A stretch of DNA of 64,000 nt from JAWKWH01 sp040830725 (GCA_040830725.1 JBFOMG010000010.1:62001-126000), one strand, 5' to 3'. Numbered from the stretch's first letter, positions 44,288-54,621 are shown. Numbers and translations are program-made. The notes: a model not told the origin generated them from the letters alone.

Positions 44288-45130
44288 ATGCCCGAACAAC
44301 TGGTCCTCCCGCTGGCAGCGCTGCCATTCCCGCAAATCGATCCGGTGATCGTGCAGATCGGTCCGATTGGAATTCACTGGTACGGGCTTGGATATGTTGT
44401 CGGAATTCTGTTTGCCTGGTGGTTTACCAAGCGCCTCGCCGCCAATCCGTCACTTTGGGCAAACGATACCCCGGCAATGTCGGCCCAGGATCTGGACGAC
44501 TTCTTGATCTGGGCCGCTGCCGGTGTCGTTCTGGGTGGCAGGATCGGCTACATCCTGTTCTATGATTTGGCGCGCTACATTGCCGACCCGTTTGCCATTT
44601 TCGCGGTCTGGCAGGGCGGAATGTCCTTCCATGGCGGCCTTCTCGGCACGATACTGGCAATGGTGCTGTTTGCGCGCAAGCGCGGTATTCATGTCTGGAG
44701 CCTGCTCGACACCGTCGCGGCCGGTGTGCCGGTCGGTCTCGGCCTGGTGCGCGTAACCAACTTCATCAATTCGGAATTATGGGGCCGCACCACAGATGTG
44801 CCATGGGCGTTTGTGTTTCCAAACGGTGGGCCGTTGCCGCGGCATCCGAGCCAGCTTTATGAAGCATTCCTGGAAGGGGCGGTCCTGTTCGCCGTGCTTT
44901 GCTTTTTCATCTTTGCCCGCCACAGGCTGAAAACGCCGCGCTTCATTGGCGGCGCCTTTGTCGCAGGCTATGGCCTTTCGCGCATTCTGGTCGAGTTCTT
45001 CCGCGAACCGGACGCCCATATCGGATATTTGGCAGGTGGCTGGCTGACAATGGGCATGGTCCTGTCCTTGCCGATGGTGCTGGCCGGCGCCTGGGCAATG
45101 GCTAGCGCGCGCGAGTTGAAGCCGGCATGA
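44288..45130 (+). CDS. lgt: prolipoprotein diacylglyceryl transferase
   Basis: 280 residues with seven predicted membrane helices. Lgt motifs are GIHWYGLGY, SFHGGLLG, the signature GLGLVRVTNFINSELWG and PRHPSQLYEA. It transfers diacylglycerol from phosphatidylglycerol to the lipobox Cys of prolipoproteins in the inner membrane. Its stop overlaps the midA start by four bases. Confidence 0.95.
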   Translation: MPEQLVLPLAALPFPQIDPVIVQIGPIGIHWYGLGYVVGILFAWWFTKRLAANPSLWANDTPAMSAQDLDDFLIWAAAGVVLGGRIGYILFYDLARYIADPFAIFAVWQGGMSFHGGLLGTILAMVLFARKRGIHVWSLLDTVAAGVPVGLGLVRVTNFINSELWGRTTDVPWAFVFPNGGPLPRHPSQLYEAFLEGAVLFAVLCFFIFARHRLKTPRFIGGAFVAGYGLSRILVEFFREPDAHIGYLAGGWLTMGMVLSLPMVLAGAWAMASARELKPA

Positions 45131-46206
45131 CCACCCCGCTTGCCGAGAAGCTGAAGCGGCAGATTATGCAGACCGGTCCGATCTCCATCACCGAATATAT
45201 GTCTGCATGCCTGTTCGACCCGCAACTCGGTTACTACACGGCGCAAGAACCGTTCGGGCGGGGTGGCGACTTCATTACCGCCCCGGAAATCAGCCAGATG
45301 TTCGGCGAACTCGTCGCCATCTGGACAGCGGCTGCGTGGCAGGCAGCGGGCAGCCCAAAAGATTTTGCGTTTGTGGAAATTGGGCCGGGGCGAGGCACGC
45401 TGATGGCCGACATGCTGCGTACATTCAGAAAATCCCCAACCGGATTTCTTGATCACGCCGATGTCTTCATGATCGAGACAAGTCCCCGATTGACCGGCGT
45501 GCAAAAAGCGATCCTGGACAGTGAAAATGATGGCCTGGAGTGGCTTCAGCGTTTCGATGATCTTCCGGATCTGCCGGCATTCGTGGTCGCCAATGAATTG
45601 TTCGATGCCATTCCCGTTCGCCAGTATGTCAAATCAGGCGGCGTTTGGCGGGAACGCGTGGTGGGCATCGACAGCGACGGCAACCTGGTTTTTGCGGTTG
45701 GTGCAGGCGCGCTCGACATCGATTTGTTGCCCGATGGTGCGGCCGGTGAACCTGACGGAGCGATTTTTGAGATATCCCCTGCCCGCGAGGCCCTGGCGGA
45801 ATCAATTGCATGCAAAATCGCAGACCATGGCGGCATGGCCCTGTTTTTCGACTATGGCCACCTGCAATCGGCCTTCGGCGACACACTTCAGGCGGTGCGT
45901 AACCATGAATTCGATCCCGTGCTTTCTCATCCTGGCCAAGCTGACCTGACCTCGCATGTCGACTTTGCCGCACTGGCTTTGGCGGCTGAAAAGGCCGGAG
46001 CCTCAACCTCATTCCTCACGCAGGGCGAGTTCCTCGTGCGCATGGGAATCGTCGAGCGGGCGGGCCGGCTTGGTGCAAATCTCGATGAAGACGGTCGCAA
46101 ACAGATTGCAGCTGACACCGAACGTCTGGCCGGCGCTGATGGCATGGGCGAAATGTTCAAGGCAATGGCGATGTTCAGGCCGGGCATGAAACCGGCGCCG
46201 TTTTGA
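45127..46206 (+). CDS. MidA/NDUFAF7-type SAM-dependent methyltransferase
   Basis: 359 residues of the MidA family. The SAM-binding motif is VEIGPGRGTLMADMLR, then IETSPRLTGVQ, and FVVANELFDAIPVRQY. Human NDUFAF7 methylates an arginine in complex I; the bacterial role is not settled. It starts by overlapping lgt (ATGA), so the two are coupled. Confidence 0.9.
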   Translation: MTTPLAEKLKRQIMQTGPISITEYMSACLFDPQLGYYTAQEPFGRGGDFITAPEISQMFGELVAIWTAAAWQAAGSPKDFAFVEIGPGRGTLMADMLRTFRKSPTGFLDHADVFMIETSPRLTGVQKAILDSENDGLEWLQRFDDLPDLPAFVVANELFDAIPVRQYVKSGGVWRERVVGIDSDGNLVFAVGAGALDIDLLPDGAAGEPDGAIFEISPAREALAESIACKIADHGGMALFFDYGHLQSAFGDTLQAVRNHEFDPVLSHPGQADLTSHVDFAALALAAEKAGASTSFLTQGEFLVRMGIVERAGRLGANLDEDGRKQIAADTERLAGADGMGEMFKAMAMFRPGMKPAPF

Positions 46207-46307
46207 CCACTGTGTGCCGCACCTTCAATGTCCAACAACAGCGTTGACTTGGTGTTCGCGAATCACCACCATCGCGCATTCGAGATGGCACCAGAGCAAG
46301 GCTGCGA

Positions 46308-47096
46308 ATGTTGTCGCAATTGAGTCCTGACCCCCTGCTATGTAATCAGCTGACTGCGTTGAAAGGCGTGTCGCACGGGTTTTTCAGCCGATCCGGTGGC
46401 GTTTCCCGCGGCATTTACCGGGGTTTGAACGCAGGTTTGGGTTCTGACGATGATGCTGGGCATGTTGCCGAAAACCGCAGACGAATAGCTTCGGTGCTGA
46501 GTGTGAAATCAGACTGGCTGGTGGGACCTCACCAGGTTCACTCAGCCGACGTCGTTATCATCGATCGGCCCTTCGAAGGCGGACGTCCCAAGGCAGACGG
46601 CATCGTCACATCAACGCCGGGACTTGCAATCGGCGTGCTGACGGCAGATTGCGGACCGGTTCTGTTCGCCGATGGCGAAGCTCGCGTGGTCGCAGCAGCC
46701 CATGCCGGATGGAAAGGTGCGCTGGCCGGCGTTCTGGAAAACACGATCGCTGCAATGGAGGAACTGGGCGCCAGGCGGGAGCGCATCCTCGCAACGCTTG
46801 GTCCGCTGATTTCGCAGCGGAACTATGAGGTCGGACCGGAATTCGTTGACCGGTTTGCCACCGATAGTCCGGAGGACAGCATCTGGTTTGTTCCTTCAAA
46901 ACGAAGCGGTCATGCCATGTTCGACTTGCAGGGCTTCGTTGTTCAACGGCTGCAAAATGCCGGTGTCAGAACTTCCGCACTCGACGTGTGCACCTATGCC
47001 GACGAGGAGCTTTTCTATTCCTACCGGCGCACCACCCACCGCAATGAACCGGACTATGGCCGGCAAATGTCGGCAATTTCACTGGAGGCAACATAA
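46308..47096 (+). CDS. pgeF: peptidoglycan editing factor PgeF (YfiH)
   Basis: 262 residues. Zinc-site motifs of the PgeF/laccase-like family are VGPHQVHSADV, LTADCGPVLF and AAHAGWKGALAGV, with NYEVGPEF later. PgeF prevents wrong amino acids from staying in peptidoglycan precursors. The stop overlaps the M24 gene start by one base. Confidence 0.92.
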   Translation: MLSQLSPDPLLCNQLTALKGVSHGFFSRSGGVSRGIYRGLNAGLGSDDDAGHVAENRRRIASVLSVKSDWLVGPHQVHSADVVIIDRPFEGGRPKADGIVTSTPGLAIGVLTADCGPVLFADGEARVVAAAHAGWKGALAGVLENTIAAMEELGARRERILATLGPLISQRNYEVGPEFVDRFATDSPEDSIWFVPSKRSGHAMFDLQGFVVQRLQNAGVRTSALDVCTYADEELFYSYRRTTHRNEPDYGRQMSAISLEAT

Positions 47097-48247
47097 TGGC
47101 GCTTCACTTTGACGAAGCGGAGTTTCAGTCCCGCCGTGAAAAGTTGGCAGCCGCGATGGCAGACAACAATCTCGACGCGCTGCTGTTGTTCGCACAGGAA
47201 AGCATGTACTGGCTGACCGGCTACGACACGTTCGGCTACTGTTTCTTCCAGTGTCTTGTCGTAAAATCGAACGGCGAGATGATGTTGCTGACGCGCTCAG
47301 CCGATCTCCGTCAGGCCCGCCATACATCCAACATTGAGAACATTGTCGTATGGAGGGACCGCGCAAATGCCAATCCGGCCACTGATCTTCGCGATCTGCT
47401 CAATGATCTGGACTTGCTCGGCTCCCGCATCGGCATCGAATATGACACGCACGGTCTCACCGCCCTGAATGGCCGCCGTGTCGACGAACAGCTGCAGACA
47501 TTTGGCGAGATCAGCGATGCTTCTGCAATCATTCCCAGTCTGAGAGCAATCAAAAGCGAAGCGGAGATTGCCAAGGCAAAAAAGGCGGCCAGCCTTGCCG
47601 ATGACGCGCTGGATGCTGCGTTACCGCTGATCAAACAGGGAGGAAACGAAGCCGACATCCTTGCCGCGATGCAAGGTGCGGTGTTTACCGGCGGCGGCGA
47701 TTATCCCGGCAACGAATTCATTATCGGCTCCGGCCAGGACGCACTGCTCTGCCGATACAAAGCCGGACGGCGCAAATTGTCGAAAAACGATCAACTGACA
47801 CTCGAATGGGCTGGAACTTATCACCATTATCACGCTGCAATGATGCGCACTGTTCTCGTTGGCAAGGTTTCCAAACACCACGAGGAAGCTTATGCGGCGG
47901 CGGCAGAGGCATTGTCCTCGGTGGAAAAGGCGATGGTGCCGGGAAACACCTTCGGCGATGTTTTCGACGCCCACTCCCGCGTAATGGAAAAACACGGCAT
48001 GACGCGGCACCGGCTCAATGCTTGCGGTTATTCGCTTGGTGCCCGCTTCTCTCCGTCATGGATGGATTCGCCGATGTTCTATTCCGGCAACGCCGAAGAA
48101 ATCCAGCCGGACATGATCTTGTTTGCCCACATGATTATCATGAATACCGACGCGAACACTGCGATGACACTGGGTCAGACCTATCTGACGACTGAAGGCG
48201 CTCCAAAATCCCTTTCGCGCCATGGTCTCGACTTGATCGTACGCTAG
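47096..48247 (+). CDS. M24-family protein lacking normal metal ligands (creatinase/DoeA-like)
   Basis: 383 residues: an N-terminal creatinase-like domain (MADNNLDALLLFAQESMYWL) and a pita-bread C-terminal domain. The residues that bind two metals in active aminopeptidases are changed: the first Asp reads Glu (LEWAG), the second Asp reads Ala (HAAMMRT), the GHGIG-type His is missing (CGYSLGARF), and the first late Glu reads His (LFAHMIIMN). This fits metal-free members such as creatinase or ectoine hydrolase DoeA. It starts within the pgeF stop. Confidence 0.85.
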   Translation: MALHFDEAEFQSRREKLAAAMADNNLDALLLFAQESMYWLTGYDTFGYCFFQCLVVKSNGEMMLLTRSADLRQARHTSNIENIVVWRDRANANPATDLRDLLNDLDLLGSRIGIEYDTHGLTALNGRRVDEQLQTFGEISDASAIIPSLRAIKSEAEIAKAKKAASLADDALDAALPLIKQGGNEADILAAMQGAVFTGGGDYPGNEFIIGSGQDALLCRYKAGRRKLSKNDQLTLEWAGTYHHYHAAMMRTVLVGKVSKHHEEAYAAAAEALSSVEKAMVPGNTFGDVFDAHSRVMEKHGMTRHRLNACGYSLGARFSPSWMDSPMFYSGNAEEIQPDMILFAHMIIMNTDANTAMTLGQTYLTTEGAPKSLSRHGLDLIVR

Positions 48248-48290
48248 CGCGACACTATAGGCGGACATCGAGGATTTCGGACTGGTGACA

Positions 48291-48872
48291 ATGGCAAAAC
48301 GGTTTGTGGCAGTACTGGTCATTTTCGTTGCGGCGGCACTCGGCGCCTGCACCAGCACGCCACGGGCACTGGAATCGGTCGTGACCACGACGCCGGAGCC
48401 AGCCGAACCGGTGGGTGACGCCTCATCAACCGACGCAACGACGGCTCTGACTGCGGAACCGGCCACGCCTGAAGCGACGACCCAGGTTGCATCACTGGCA
48501 TCCGACACCAGAATACGGCTTTCCCCGGTTGTCGGCGCACCGGAAAACGCGGTGCAGCTCATGTCCAGGCGCATCGCCTCTCGCGCGGCCGAACAGGGCA
48601 TTGGCCTGGTTCCACCGGGAACCAGCGGCGCCACCCATGACATGAAGGGATATTTCTCTGCCATTACCGAAAGCGGCAAGACGACGGTGATTTTCGTCTG
48701 GGATGTTTTTGACACCCGTGGCAAGAGACTGCACCGCATTCAGGGGCAGGAATCCTCCCCCGGATCAAGTCCGGATGGCTGGTCGTCGGTATCATCACGC
48801 ATGATGGAGCGGATCGGCACACGGACCGTGGATGAGTTCTCGGAGTGGCTCAAAAAACAGAAACGCAGTTAA
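48291..48872 (+). CDS. lipoprotein
   Basis: 193 residues with a lipoprotein signal: FVAVLVIFVAAALGAC ends in the lipobox LGAC. A Thr/Ala/Glu/Pro-rich linker follows, then a compact C-terminal domain with MKGYFSAITESGKTTVIFVW and DTRGKRLHRIQGQE. No function is recognised; similar genes lie before prs in related genomes. The ATG at 48291 is preferred over GTG at 48285. Confidence 0.82.
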   Translation: MAKRFVAVLVIFVAAALGACTSTPRALESVVTTTPEPAEPVGDASSTDATTALTAEPATPEATTQVASLASDTRIRLSPVVGAPENAVQLMSRRIASRAAEQGIGLVPPGTSGATHDMKGYFSAITESGKTTVIFVWDVFDTRGKRLHRIQGQESSPGSSPDGWSSVSSRMMERIGTRTVDEFSEWLKKQKRS

Positions 48873-49003
48873 TTCTGCGTCTTTCATTCAACAAATATCA
48901 ATCACATGTGGGAATCGCAGCCTGAATCGCGCCTGCCCGCTTGCATTAAACGAATGGCCCGCTAAAACGCCCGCAAGTCGTTGGGGCTGAACGGGAACCA
49001 CCC

Positions 49004-49936
49004 ATGAAACTGTTTGCGGGCAATTCCAACCGGGTGCTGGCCGAGGCGGTCGCCCGATACCTCAACATTCCGCTTGGAAAAGCCAGTGTCCGCCGCTTCG
49101 CCGATCAGGAAATTTTTGTCGAGATTCAGGAAAATGTCCGCGGGCAGGACGTGTTCGTCCTGCAATCAACTTCCTACCCGGCCAACGACCATCTGATGGA
49201 AATGCTGATCATGATGGACGCGTTCCGGCGTTCATCGGCAAGGCGCATCACCGCGGTCATTCCCTATTTCGGCTATGCGCGCCAGGATCGCCGCGCATCT
49301 GGCCGCACGCCGATTTCGGCCAAGCTTGTCGCCAATCTGATTACCACCGCCGGAGCGGACCGGGTGCTGACCCTTGATCTGCACGCGGGCCAGATTCAGG
49401 GCTTTTTCGATATTCCAACCGACAATCTGTTTGCCGTGCCTGTTATGGGCCGCGACGTGAAGGCCAAATACGACCTGTCAAACGTCATGGTCGTCTCGCC
49501 CGATGTTGGCGGCGTTGTCCGCGCCAGGGCTCTGGCAAAACGGGTCGATTCGCTGCTGGCCATTGTCGACAAACGCCGCGAACGGCCCGGCGAATCCGAG
49601 GTTATGAACATTATCGGTAATGTAGAAGGCAAGGATTGTTTGCTGATCGACGACATCGTCGATTCCGGCGGCACGCTGTGCAACGCGGCTGAAGCCCTGC
49701 TTACCAAGGGAGCGACCAGCGTGACCGCCTACATCACCCATGGTGTGCTGTCGGGCGGGGCTGCCGCCCGAATAGCCGAATCCATGCTGAAGGAACTGGT
49801 GATCACCGACTCCATCCAGCCCAGCTCAGCTGTCGAGGCGGCCCACAACATTCGCGTCCTGTCCATCGCCGACCTGATCGGTGAAGCAATTGCACGAACT
49901 GCGGGCGAGGAATCCGTCTCCAGCCTGTTTGATTGA
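49004..49936 (+). CDS. prs: ribose-phosphate pyrophosphokinase
   Basis: 310 residues, full length. It makes PRPP from ribose 5-phosphate and ATP for nucleotide, His and Trp synthesis. Motifs are FADQEIFVEIQENVRGQDVF, YARQDRR, LTLDLHAGQIQGFF and the PRPP loop LLIDDIVDSGGTL. It starts 131 bases after the lipoprotein gene and ends 37 bases before a convergent DUF2189 gene. Confidence 0.96.
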   Translation: MKLFAGNSNRVLAEAVARYLNIPLGKASVRRFADQEIFVEIQENVRGQDVFVLQSTSYPANDHLMEMLIMMDAFRRSSARRITAVIPYFGYARQDRRASGRTPISAKLVANLITTAGADRVLTLDLHAGQIQGFFDIPTDNLFAVPVMGRDVKAKYDLSNVMVVSPDVGGVVRARALAKRVDSLLAIVDKRRERPGESEVMNIIGNVEGKDCLLIDDIVDSGGTLCNAAEALLTKGATSVTAYITHGVLSGGAAARIAESMLKELVITDSIQPSSAVEAAHNIRVLSIADLIGEAIARTAGEESVSSLFD

Positions 49937-49973
49937 TTTCGATATCCGCTATCGGCTCACCAACCAGCTAGGG

Positions 49974-50786
49974 TCAGGACTCCTCGACCACGACGCGTTT
50001 GTACAGATGCCATGTGGCGTGCCCCAGCACAGGAAGGACTACCAGCAAACCGAGAAAAGCCGGCAATGCCGACAGGATCACCGCCAGTACAACGAACACG
50101 CCCCAGCTGAGCATTACGACCGGTGAAGCCGCAACGGCCCTGATGGAGGTGATCAGCGCGGTAACGAAGTCGACTTCCCTTTCAAGCAAAAGCGGGCAGG
50201 AGACGACGGTCAGCGTGAAAAGTACCAGCGAAATGATCGCGCCGACAATGTGTCCGACCAGCAGGAAGGTGAGGCCATTGGTTGTCGTGAAAACCACATC
50301 AAGAAAACCGTCAAAACTGGCAAACCCCTGAGAGCCAAAGAAAACAGCGACCAGCGTGCGCACCTGATACATCCATACCCAGAAAATGAACAAGGTGACG
50401 AACGCCATCCAGCCAAGTTCGCGGCGGTGCTGCTCCCAAACCGTCGCCAATATGTCCCGCCAGGTCAGGGGATCGCCATTTTCCAGCTTTCGGCTCGTTT
50501 CGTAGAGGCCCGTTGCGATGAACGGACCAATCAACGCGAAACCGATGACCAGCGGATAGGCAAGCCACGCCAGATTGAACCAGATGACGCAAGCGAACAG
50601 GATAAGGCCGCCAATCGCGTAGACGGCGCCAAAAAACAATCCGAACTGCGGCGCTTGGCGAAAATCGCGCCATCCTAGCGACAAAATAGTCCGCAGATCC
50701 TCAAACTGGGCCGGGCGCACTTGCGGCAAATCGGACTTTCGCGGCTCTTGTTCCGCCGGTTTGGGCGCCGCTGCTTTCTTGGCCAT
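49974..50786 (-). CDS. DUF2189 membrane protein
   Basis: 270 residues with about six membrane helices and the DUF2189 features GWRDFRQAPQFGLFFGAVYA and GPFIATGLYETSRKLENG. Some family members were linked to cytochrome oxidase regions; function is unproven. The N-terminus is Lys/Ala/Pro-rich. It ends convergent to prs. Confidence 0.85.
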   Translation of the reverse strand: MAKKAAAPKPAEQEPRKSDLPQVRPAQFEDLRTILSLGWRDFRQAPQFGLFFGAVYAIGGLILFACVIWFNLAWLAYPLVIGFALIGPFIATGLYETSRKLENGDPLTWRDILATVWEQHRRELGWMAFVTLFIFWVWMYQVRTLVAVFFGSQGFASFDGFLDVVFTTTNGLTFLLVGHIVGAIISLVLFTLTVVSCPLLLEREVDFVTALITSIRAVAASPVVMLSWGVFVVLAVILSALPAFLGLLVVLPVLGHATWHLYKRVVVEES

Positions 50787-50908
50787 GCAATTCCCTCCCA
50801 GTAGCGGAATTACAGTTCAGATGGTGCCGGATACATTGACCAAGATCAATCAACTTCATGATCATGCCTGTTTGATCGCAATCCTGAATCAGCAAGCGGC
50901 CATTGGTA

Positions 50909-51616
50909 TTATTTCTCCAGTTGATGAATCGAATAGTGGATTCTTGCCCACATCCTGCCGTCCCACCCGGTCTCAGCAAGTCTTTCCACGACATGGCCAA
51001 ACGGATTTGATGTGCCGAACATCCCGGAAAGCGGCTCATGGCGTGACTTGTCCGACAACAAGATATGCGCCGCTTCCTCGGCGCTGACTTGAAAGTCGAT
51101 TGCTCGGGAAACCTGTTTGAGCGTTGCAACGCCAGCCATACCAGATGGATTGCTGGTGTGGTCGTAATCATCATCGCCGCCGTTGATCGGCAGGTCGAAT
51201 AGCAGCATCAAGTCTTCAATCAAGACCTCAAAATCATAGGGAAGCACCAGGGCGTTCTCACGGCAGACGCGTTTCAGTTCGCTGAGCGCGGCTTCCGCAT
51301 TCAGGTAAAAAAATACGCCTGCAAACGTCACCAGGTCGACAGAACAATCTTCAATGGGCAGTTTCTCGCCCGAGCCGAGCAGGTAGTTCACCCTGGGGTG
51401 TTCCGTCGCCAGGTCCAGCATTGACTGGCTTTGATCGATTCCGGTGACGCGCTCACAATGGTTGGTCAATGCAAGGCTGGAATAACCGGTGCCGCAACCA
51501 ACATCGAGACCGTTGCGAAAGGAACGGCCTTCCAATGCCTCAGCAACGATCAGCTCATGCAGATGTGGCCGGTAGGCCGAATAGTGGTAGGCGATCTGCT
51601 CGTCGTAAATGTGCAT
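50909..51616 (-). CDS. class I SAM-dependent methyltransferase
   Basis: 235 residues with motif I NGLDVGCGTGYSSLAL, the acidic VTGIDQSQSML strand and DLVTFAGVFFYLNAE. It resembles small-molecule methyltransferases of the Ubi/MenG type, with unknown substrate. The ATG at 51616 is preferred since upstream in-frame residues lack family features; an in-frame GTG at 51667 is possible. It stands between DUF2189 and mutS on the minus strand. Confidence 0.85.
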   Translation of the reverse strand: MHIYDEQIAYHYSAYRPHLHELIVAEALEGRSFRNGLDVGCGTGYSSLALTNHCERVTGIDQSQSMLDLATEHPRVNYLLGSGEKLPIEDCSVDLVTFAGVFFYLNAEAALSELKRVCRENALVLPYDFEVLIEDLMLLFDLPINGGDDDYDHTSNPSGMAGVATLKQVSRAIDFQVSAEEAAHILLSDKSRHEPLSGMFGTSNPFGHVVERLAETGWDGRMWARIHYSIHQLEK

Positions 51617-51765
51617 CTGAAACGGCCTTTCACAAGCGGATACCCTGCCTAAATTCTGCACTTTCACATGCGTTCCCGATTCTGCGGATTTGGTCCCTCG
51701 CTGCTGCACGGGGATGTCCGGGCAGCTGAATTTGAACTGAATTCCGGCATTTCTGCGAAGCAGTT

Positions 51766-54501
51766 TTATTCACTGCCCGCCAATCCCTTCAGCCGGTAAA
51801 GCGCTTCCAGCGCATCGCGCGGTGTCATCGAATCCGGATCAAGATTAGCGATTTCCCGGACCAGTTCGGTATCCTTCTGTGCTGGCGCCACCTCACGTTT
51901 CACCTCGGCATTGAACAGCGGCAAATCGTCAACCAGGCGATTGGCCTTGCCGGACAGTTCACCCTCCTCAAGCTGGTGCAGCACGTCGCGGGCCCGCGCG
52001 ACCACTGCTTCGGGAAGGCCAGCCAGTTTTGCCACCTGCACGCCGTAGGATCGATCGGCAGCACCCCGCCCCACTTCGTGCAGGAATACTACGTCGCCAT
52101 CCCATTCCTTGACCCGCATGGTCACATTGGCAAGCCGGTTCAGCTTTTCTGCCAGTGCAGTCAGTTCATGGAAATGCGTGGCAAACAAGGTCCTGCATCG
52201 GTTCTTCTCGTGCAGAAATTCCACGGTACCCCATGCAATCGACAAGCCGTCGAATGTGGCCGTTCCGCGTCCTATCTCGTCAAGGATCACCAGCGACCGC
52301 TCGGTAGCCTGATTGAGGATAGCCGCGGTCTCCACCATCTCGACCATGAAGGTCGAGCGGCCGCGGGCAAGATCGTCGGATGCGCCGACGCGGCTGAACA
52401 ACCGGTCGATGACACCGATTTTTGCGGACTTTGCCGGCACATAAGATCCCATCTGAGCCAGAATGGTGATCAGTGCATTCTGACGCAAAAATGTCGACTT
52501 GCCACCCATATTGGGTCCGGTCAGAAGCCAGATCGCGCCATTACTTGCACCTTCTGCGGGTGACAATTCGCAATCATTGGCGATGAACGGCGCCCCGGCA
52601 TCGGCCCGAAGTGCCTGCTCGACCACCGGATGACGGCCCGCTTCAACCACGAAGTCCACGCTGTCGCTGATCTCCGGCCGGCACCAGTTTTCCGACTGCG
52701 CCAGATTTGCCAACGCGATTGCTGCATCGAGCAACGACAGCGCATGCGCCCCGTCGCGAATTGCTTGCGCATGGCTCACCACTTCGGCGGTCAATTGCCC
52801 AAATATCTCCAGCTCGATATCAAGTGCCCGCCCGGCGGCATTGGCAATCTTTGTTTCCAGTTCTGACAGTTCGGTGGTTGTGAACCGCATGGCATTGGCC
52901 ATGGTCTGACGGTGGATGAAACGTGCTTTCGCCTCATCCGTCCCGGTCATGATCGCCTGGTGGTTGGCCGTAACCTCGATATAGTAGCCGAGTACGTTAT
53001 TGTGCCGGATCTTCAGCGATTTAATGCCGGTTTCCTCGGCCAGATCAGCCTGCATCTGCGCAATGATGCGCCGCGACTGGTCTCGCAAGCCCCGCATTTC
53101 GTCCAGCTCGCTGTTGTATCCCTGGCGAATGAACCCGCCATCCCGCTTCAACAGCGGCAGTTCATCACCTAGAGAACGCGCAAGATGACCTGCAAGGTCG
53201 TTGGGCAAGGCTGCCAATGCTGCCCGGGCCTGCGCCAGTTCGGTCGGCAGTTCGCAAGGCTGCAATTGCTTCGCCAGATCAAGACCGGCTGCCAGACCCG
53301 CTGCAATGGCACCCAGATCGCGCGGACCGCCTCGCCCGAGCGCCAGCCTGGACAGCGCGCGCGGCATATCCGGCGATCGCTTTAGCCGTTGGCGTAGCGT
53401 GTCGGCCAAATCGGGCTCCGACAATGCAAATCCGATCGAATCGAGCCGCTCGCGGATTGAACCGGGATCCGTTAGCGGTGCCATCAGCCGCTCACTCAAA
53501 AGACGTGCACCGCCGCCGGTTACCGTCCGGTCTATCGTCTTCAGCAGGCTGCCATCACGTTTTCCCGAAAGCGTGCGCACCAGTTCCAGATTGGCGCGCG
53601 TGGCAGGATCGATAAACAGCGCAGTCGCGCCATCTTCGCGCGCAGGCCGCTCAAGTTGCGGCCGCTCGGCTTTCTGTGTTTTCTCGACATAGGCAATAAT
53701 GCCGGAAATGGCCGAGAGCTCTGCGCGCGAAAACGACCCGAAACCATCCAGCGTGGCGACACCGAAATGCCGTGTGATCCGGTTTTCCGCCGTCGCGGAA
53801 TCAAACAGGCTCGCAGGTTGCGGCATGACAATGCGGCCTGCAAGATCGAGCACCGGTTTCATGATCTCGTCGTGAAACAGTGGTTCCGGCACGATCAATT
53901 CGCGAGGCTCGACCCGCATGATGTCGGCGGTGAGACGTTCCTGATCGGTCGGGGCTATCCGGAAAGCTCCGGTTGAGATGTCGATCCATGCCAACGCCAG
54001 CGACTTGTCGCCATCGGCCTTGACCCGTCCAAGCGCCATCAGAAAGTTCGATTGCGACGGCGCCAGCAGCTTGTCTTCGGTAATCGTGCCCGGTGTCACC
54101 AGCCGCACGACATCGCGGCGGACAACGGCCTTGTATCCGCGTTTCTTTGCCTCGGCCGGGTCCTCGATCTGTTCGCAAACCGCAACACGGTGGCCGAGCG
54201 CGATCAGTTTTTGCAGATAGTCATCGGCGGCATGCACCGGCACGCCGCACATCGGGATATCATGATCGAGATGCTTGCCCCGCTTGGTCAGGGTTATGCC
54301 GAGCGCACGCGACGCTGTTTCCGCATCGTCGAAAAACAGCTCGTAGAAATCACCCATGCGATAAAACAGCAGACAATCGGGATTGGCGATTTTGATCTCG
54401 ATATACTGCTCCATCATCGGCGTCGCCTTGGCAAGGCTCTCGGGCGTCGCCAGCCGGGCCGTCGACAGCCGTTCAGCAGATATGGGCGTCTCGTCGTTCA
54501 C
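51766..54501 (-). CDS. mutS: DNA mismatch repair protein MutS
   Basis: 911 residues, the usual length. The mismatch-reading Phe-x-Glu lies in FYRMGDFYELFFDD, the P-loop is GPNMGGKSTFLRQ, followed by ATPase motifs LVILDEIGRGTATFDG and ATHFHEL. It recognises mispairs and starts repair with MutL. The GTG at 54501 has GGAGAGG just upstream; the in-frame TTG at 54528 is less likely. It is divergent from maeB, as in related Rhizobiales. Confidence 0.96.
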   Translation of the reverse strand: MNDETPISAERLSTARLATPESLAKATPMMEQYIEIKIANPDCLLFYRMGDFYELFFDDAETASRALGITLTKRGKHLDHDIPMCGVPVHAADDYLQKLIALGHRVAVCEQIEDPAEAKKRGYKAVVRRDVVRLVTPGTITEDKLLAPSQSNFLMALGRVKADGDKSLALAWIDISTGAFRIAPTDQERLTADIMRVEPRELIVPEPLFHDEIMKPVLDLAGRIVMPQPASLFDSATAENRITRHFGVATLDGFGSFSRAELSAISGIIAYVEKTQKAERPQLERPAREDGATALFIDPATRANLELVRTLSGKRDGSLLKTIDRTVTGGGARLLSERLMAPLTDPGSIRERLDSIGFALSEPDLADTLRQRLKRSPDMPRALSRLALGRGGPRDLGAIAAGLAAGLDLAKQLQPCELPTELAQARAALAALPNDLAGHLARSLGDELPLLKRDGGFIRQGYNSELDEMRGLRDQSRRIIAQMQADLAEETGIKSLKIRHNNVLGYYIEVTANHQAIMTGTDEAKARFIHRQTMANAMRFTTTELSELETKIANAAGRALDIELEIFGQLTAEVVSHAQAIRDGAHALSLLDAAIALANLAQSENWCRPEISDSVDFVVEAGRHPVVEQALRADAGAPFIANDCELSPAEGASNGAIWLLTGPNMGGKSTFLRQNALITILAQMGSYVPAKSAKIGVIDRLFSRVGASDDLARGRSTFMVEMVETAAILNQATERSLVILDEIGRGTATFDGLSIAWGTVEFLHEKNRCRTLFATHFHELTALAEKLNRLANVTMRVKEWDGDVVFLHEVGRGAADRSYGVQVAKLAGLPEAVVARARDVLHQLEEGELSGKANRLVDDLPLFNAEVKREVAPAQKDTELVREIANLDPDSMTPRDALEALYRLKGLAGSE

Positions 54502-54621
54502 GGCCTCTCCGTGGAAACAGTTTAACAATAATGACGATTGGCTCTTTTATCGCTGCAAGTGTAGCCTTACAAATCGTGCTCCACAAAGAAGTAGGCGTAA
54601 TTGGGGGATTAAGTTAGCGTT

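Noticed and set aside
43962..44327. 121-residue minus-strand frame over the MITE-like element
   Set aside because: It crosses the inverted ends of the element and the lgt start; such frames within repeats are seldom real.
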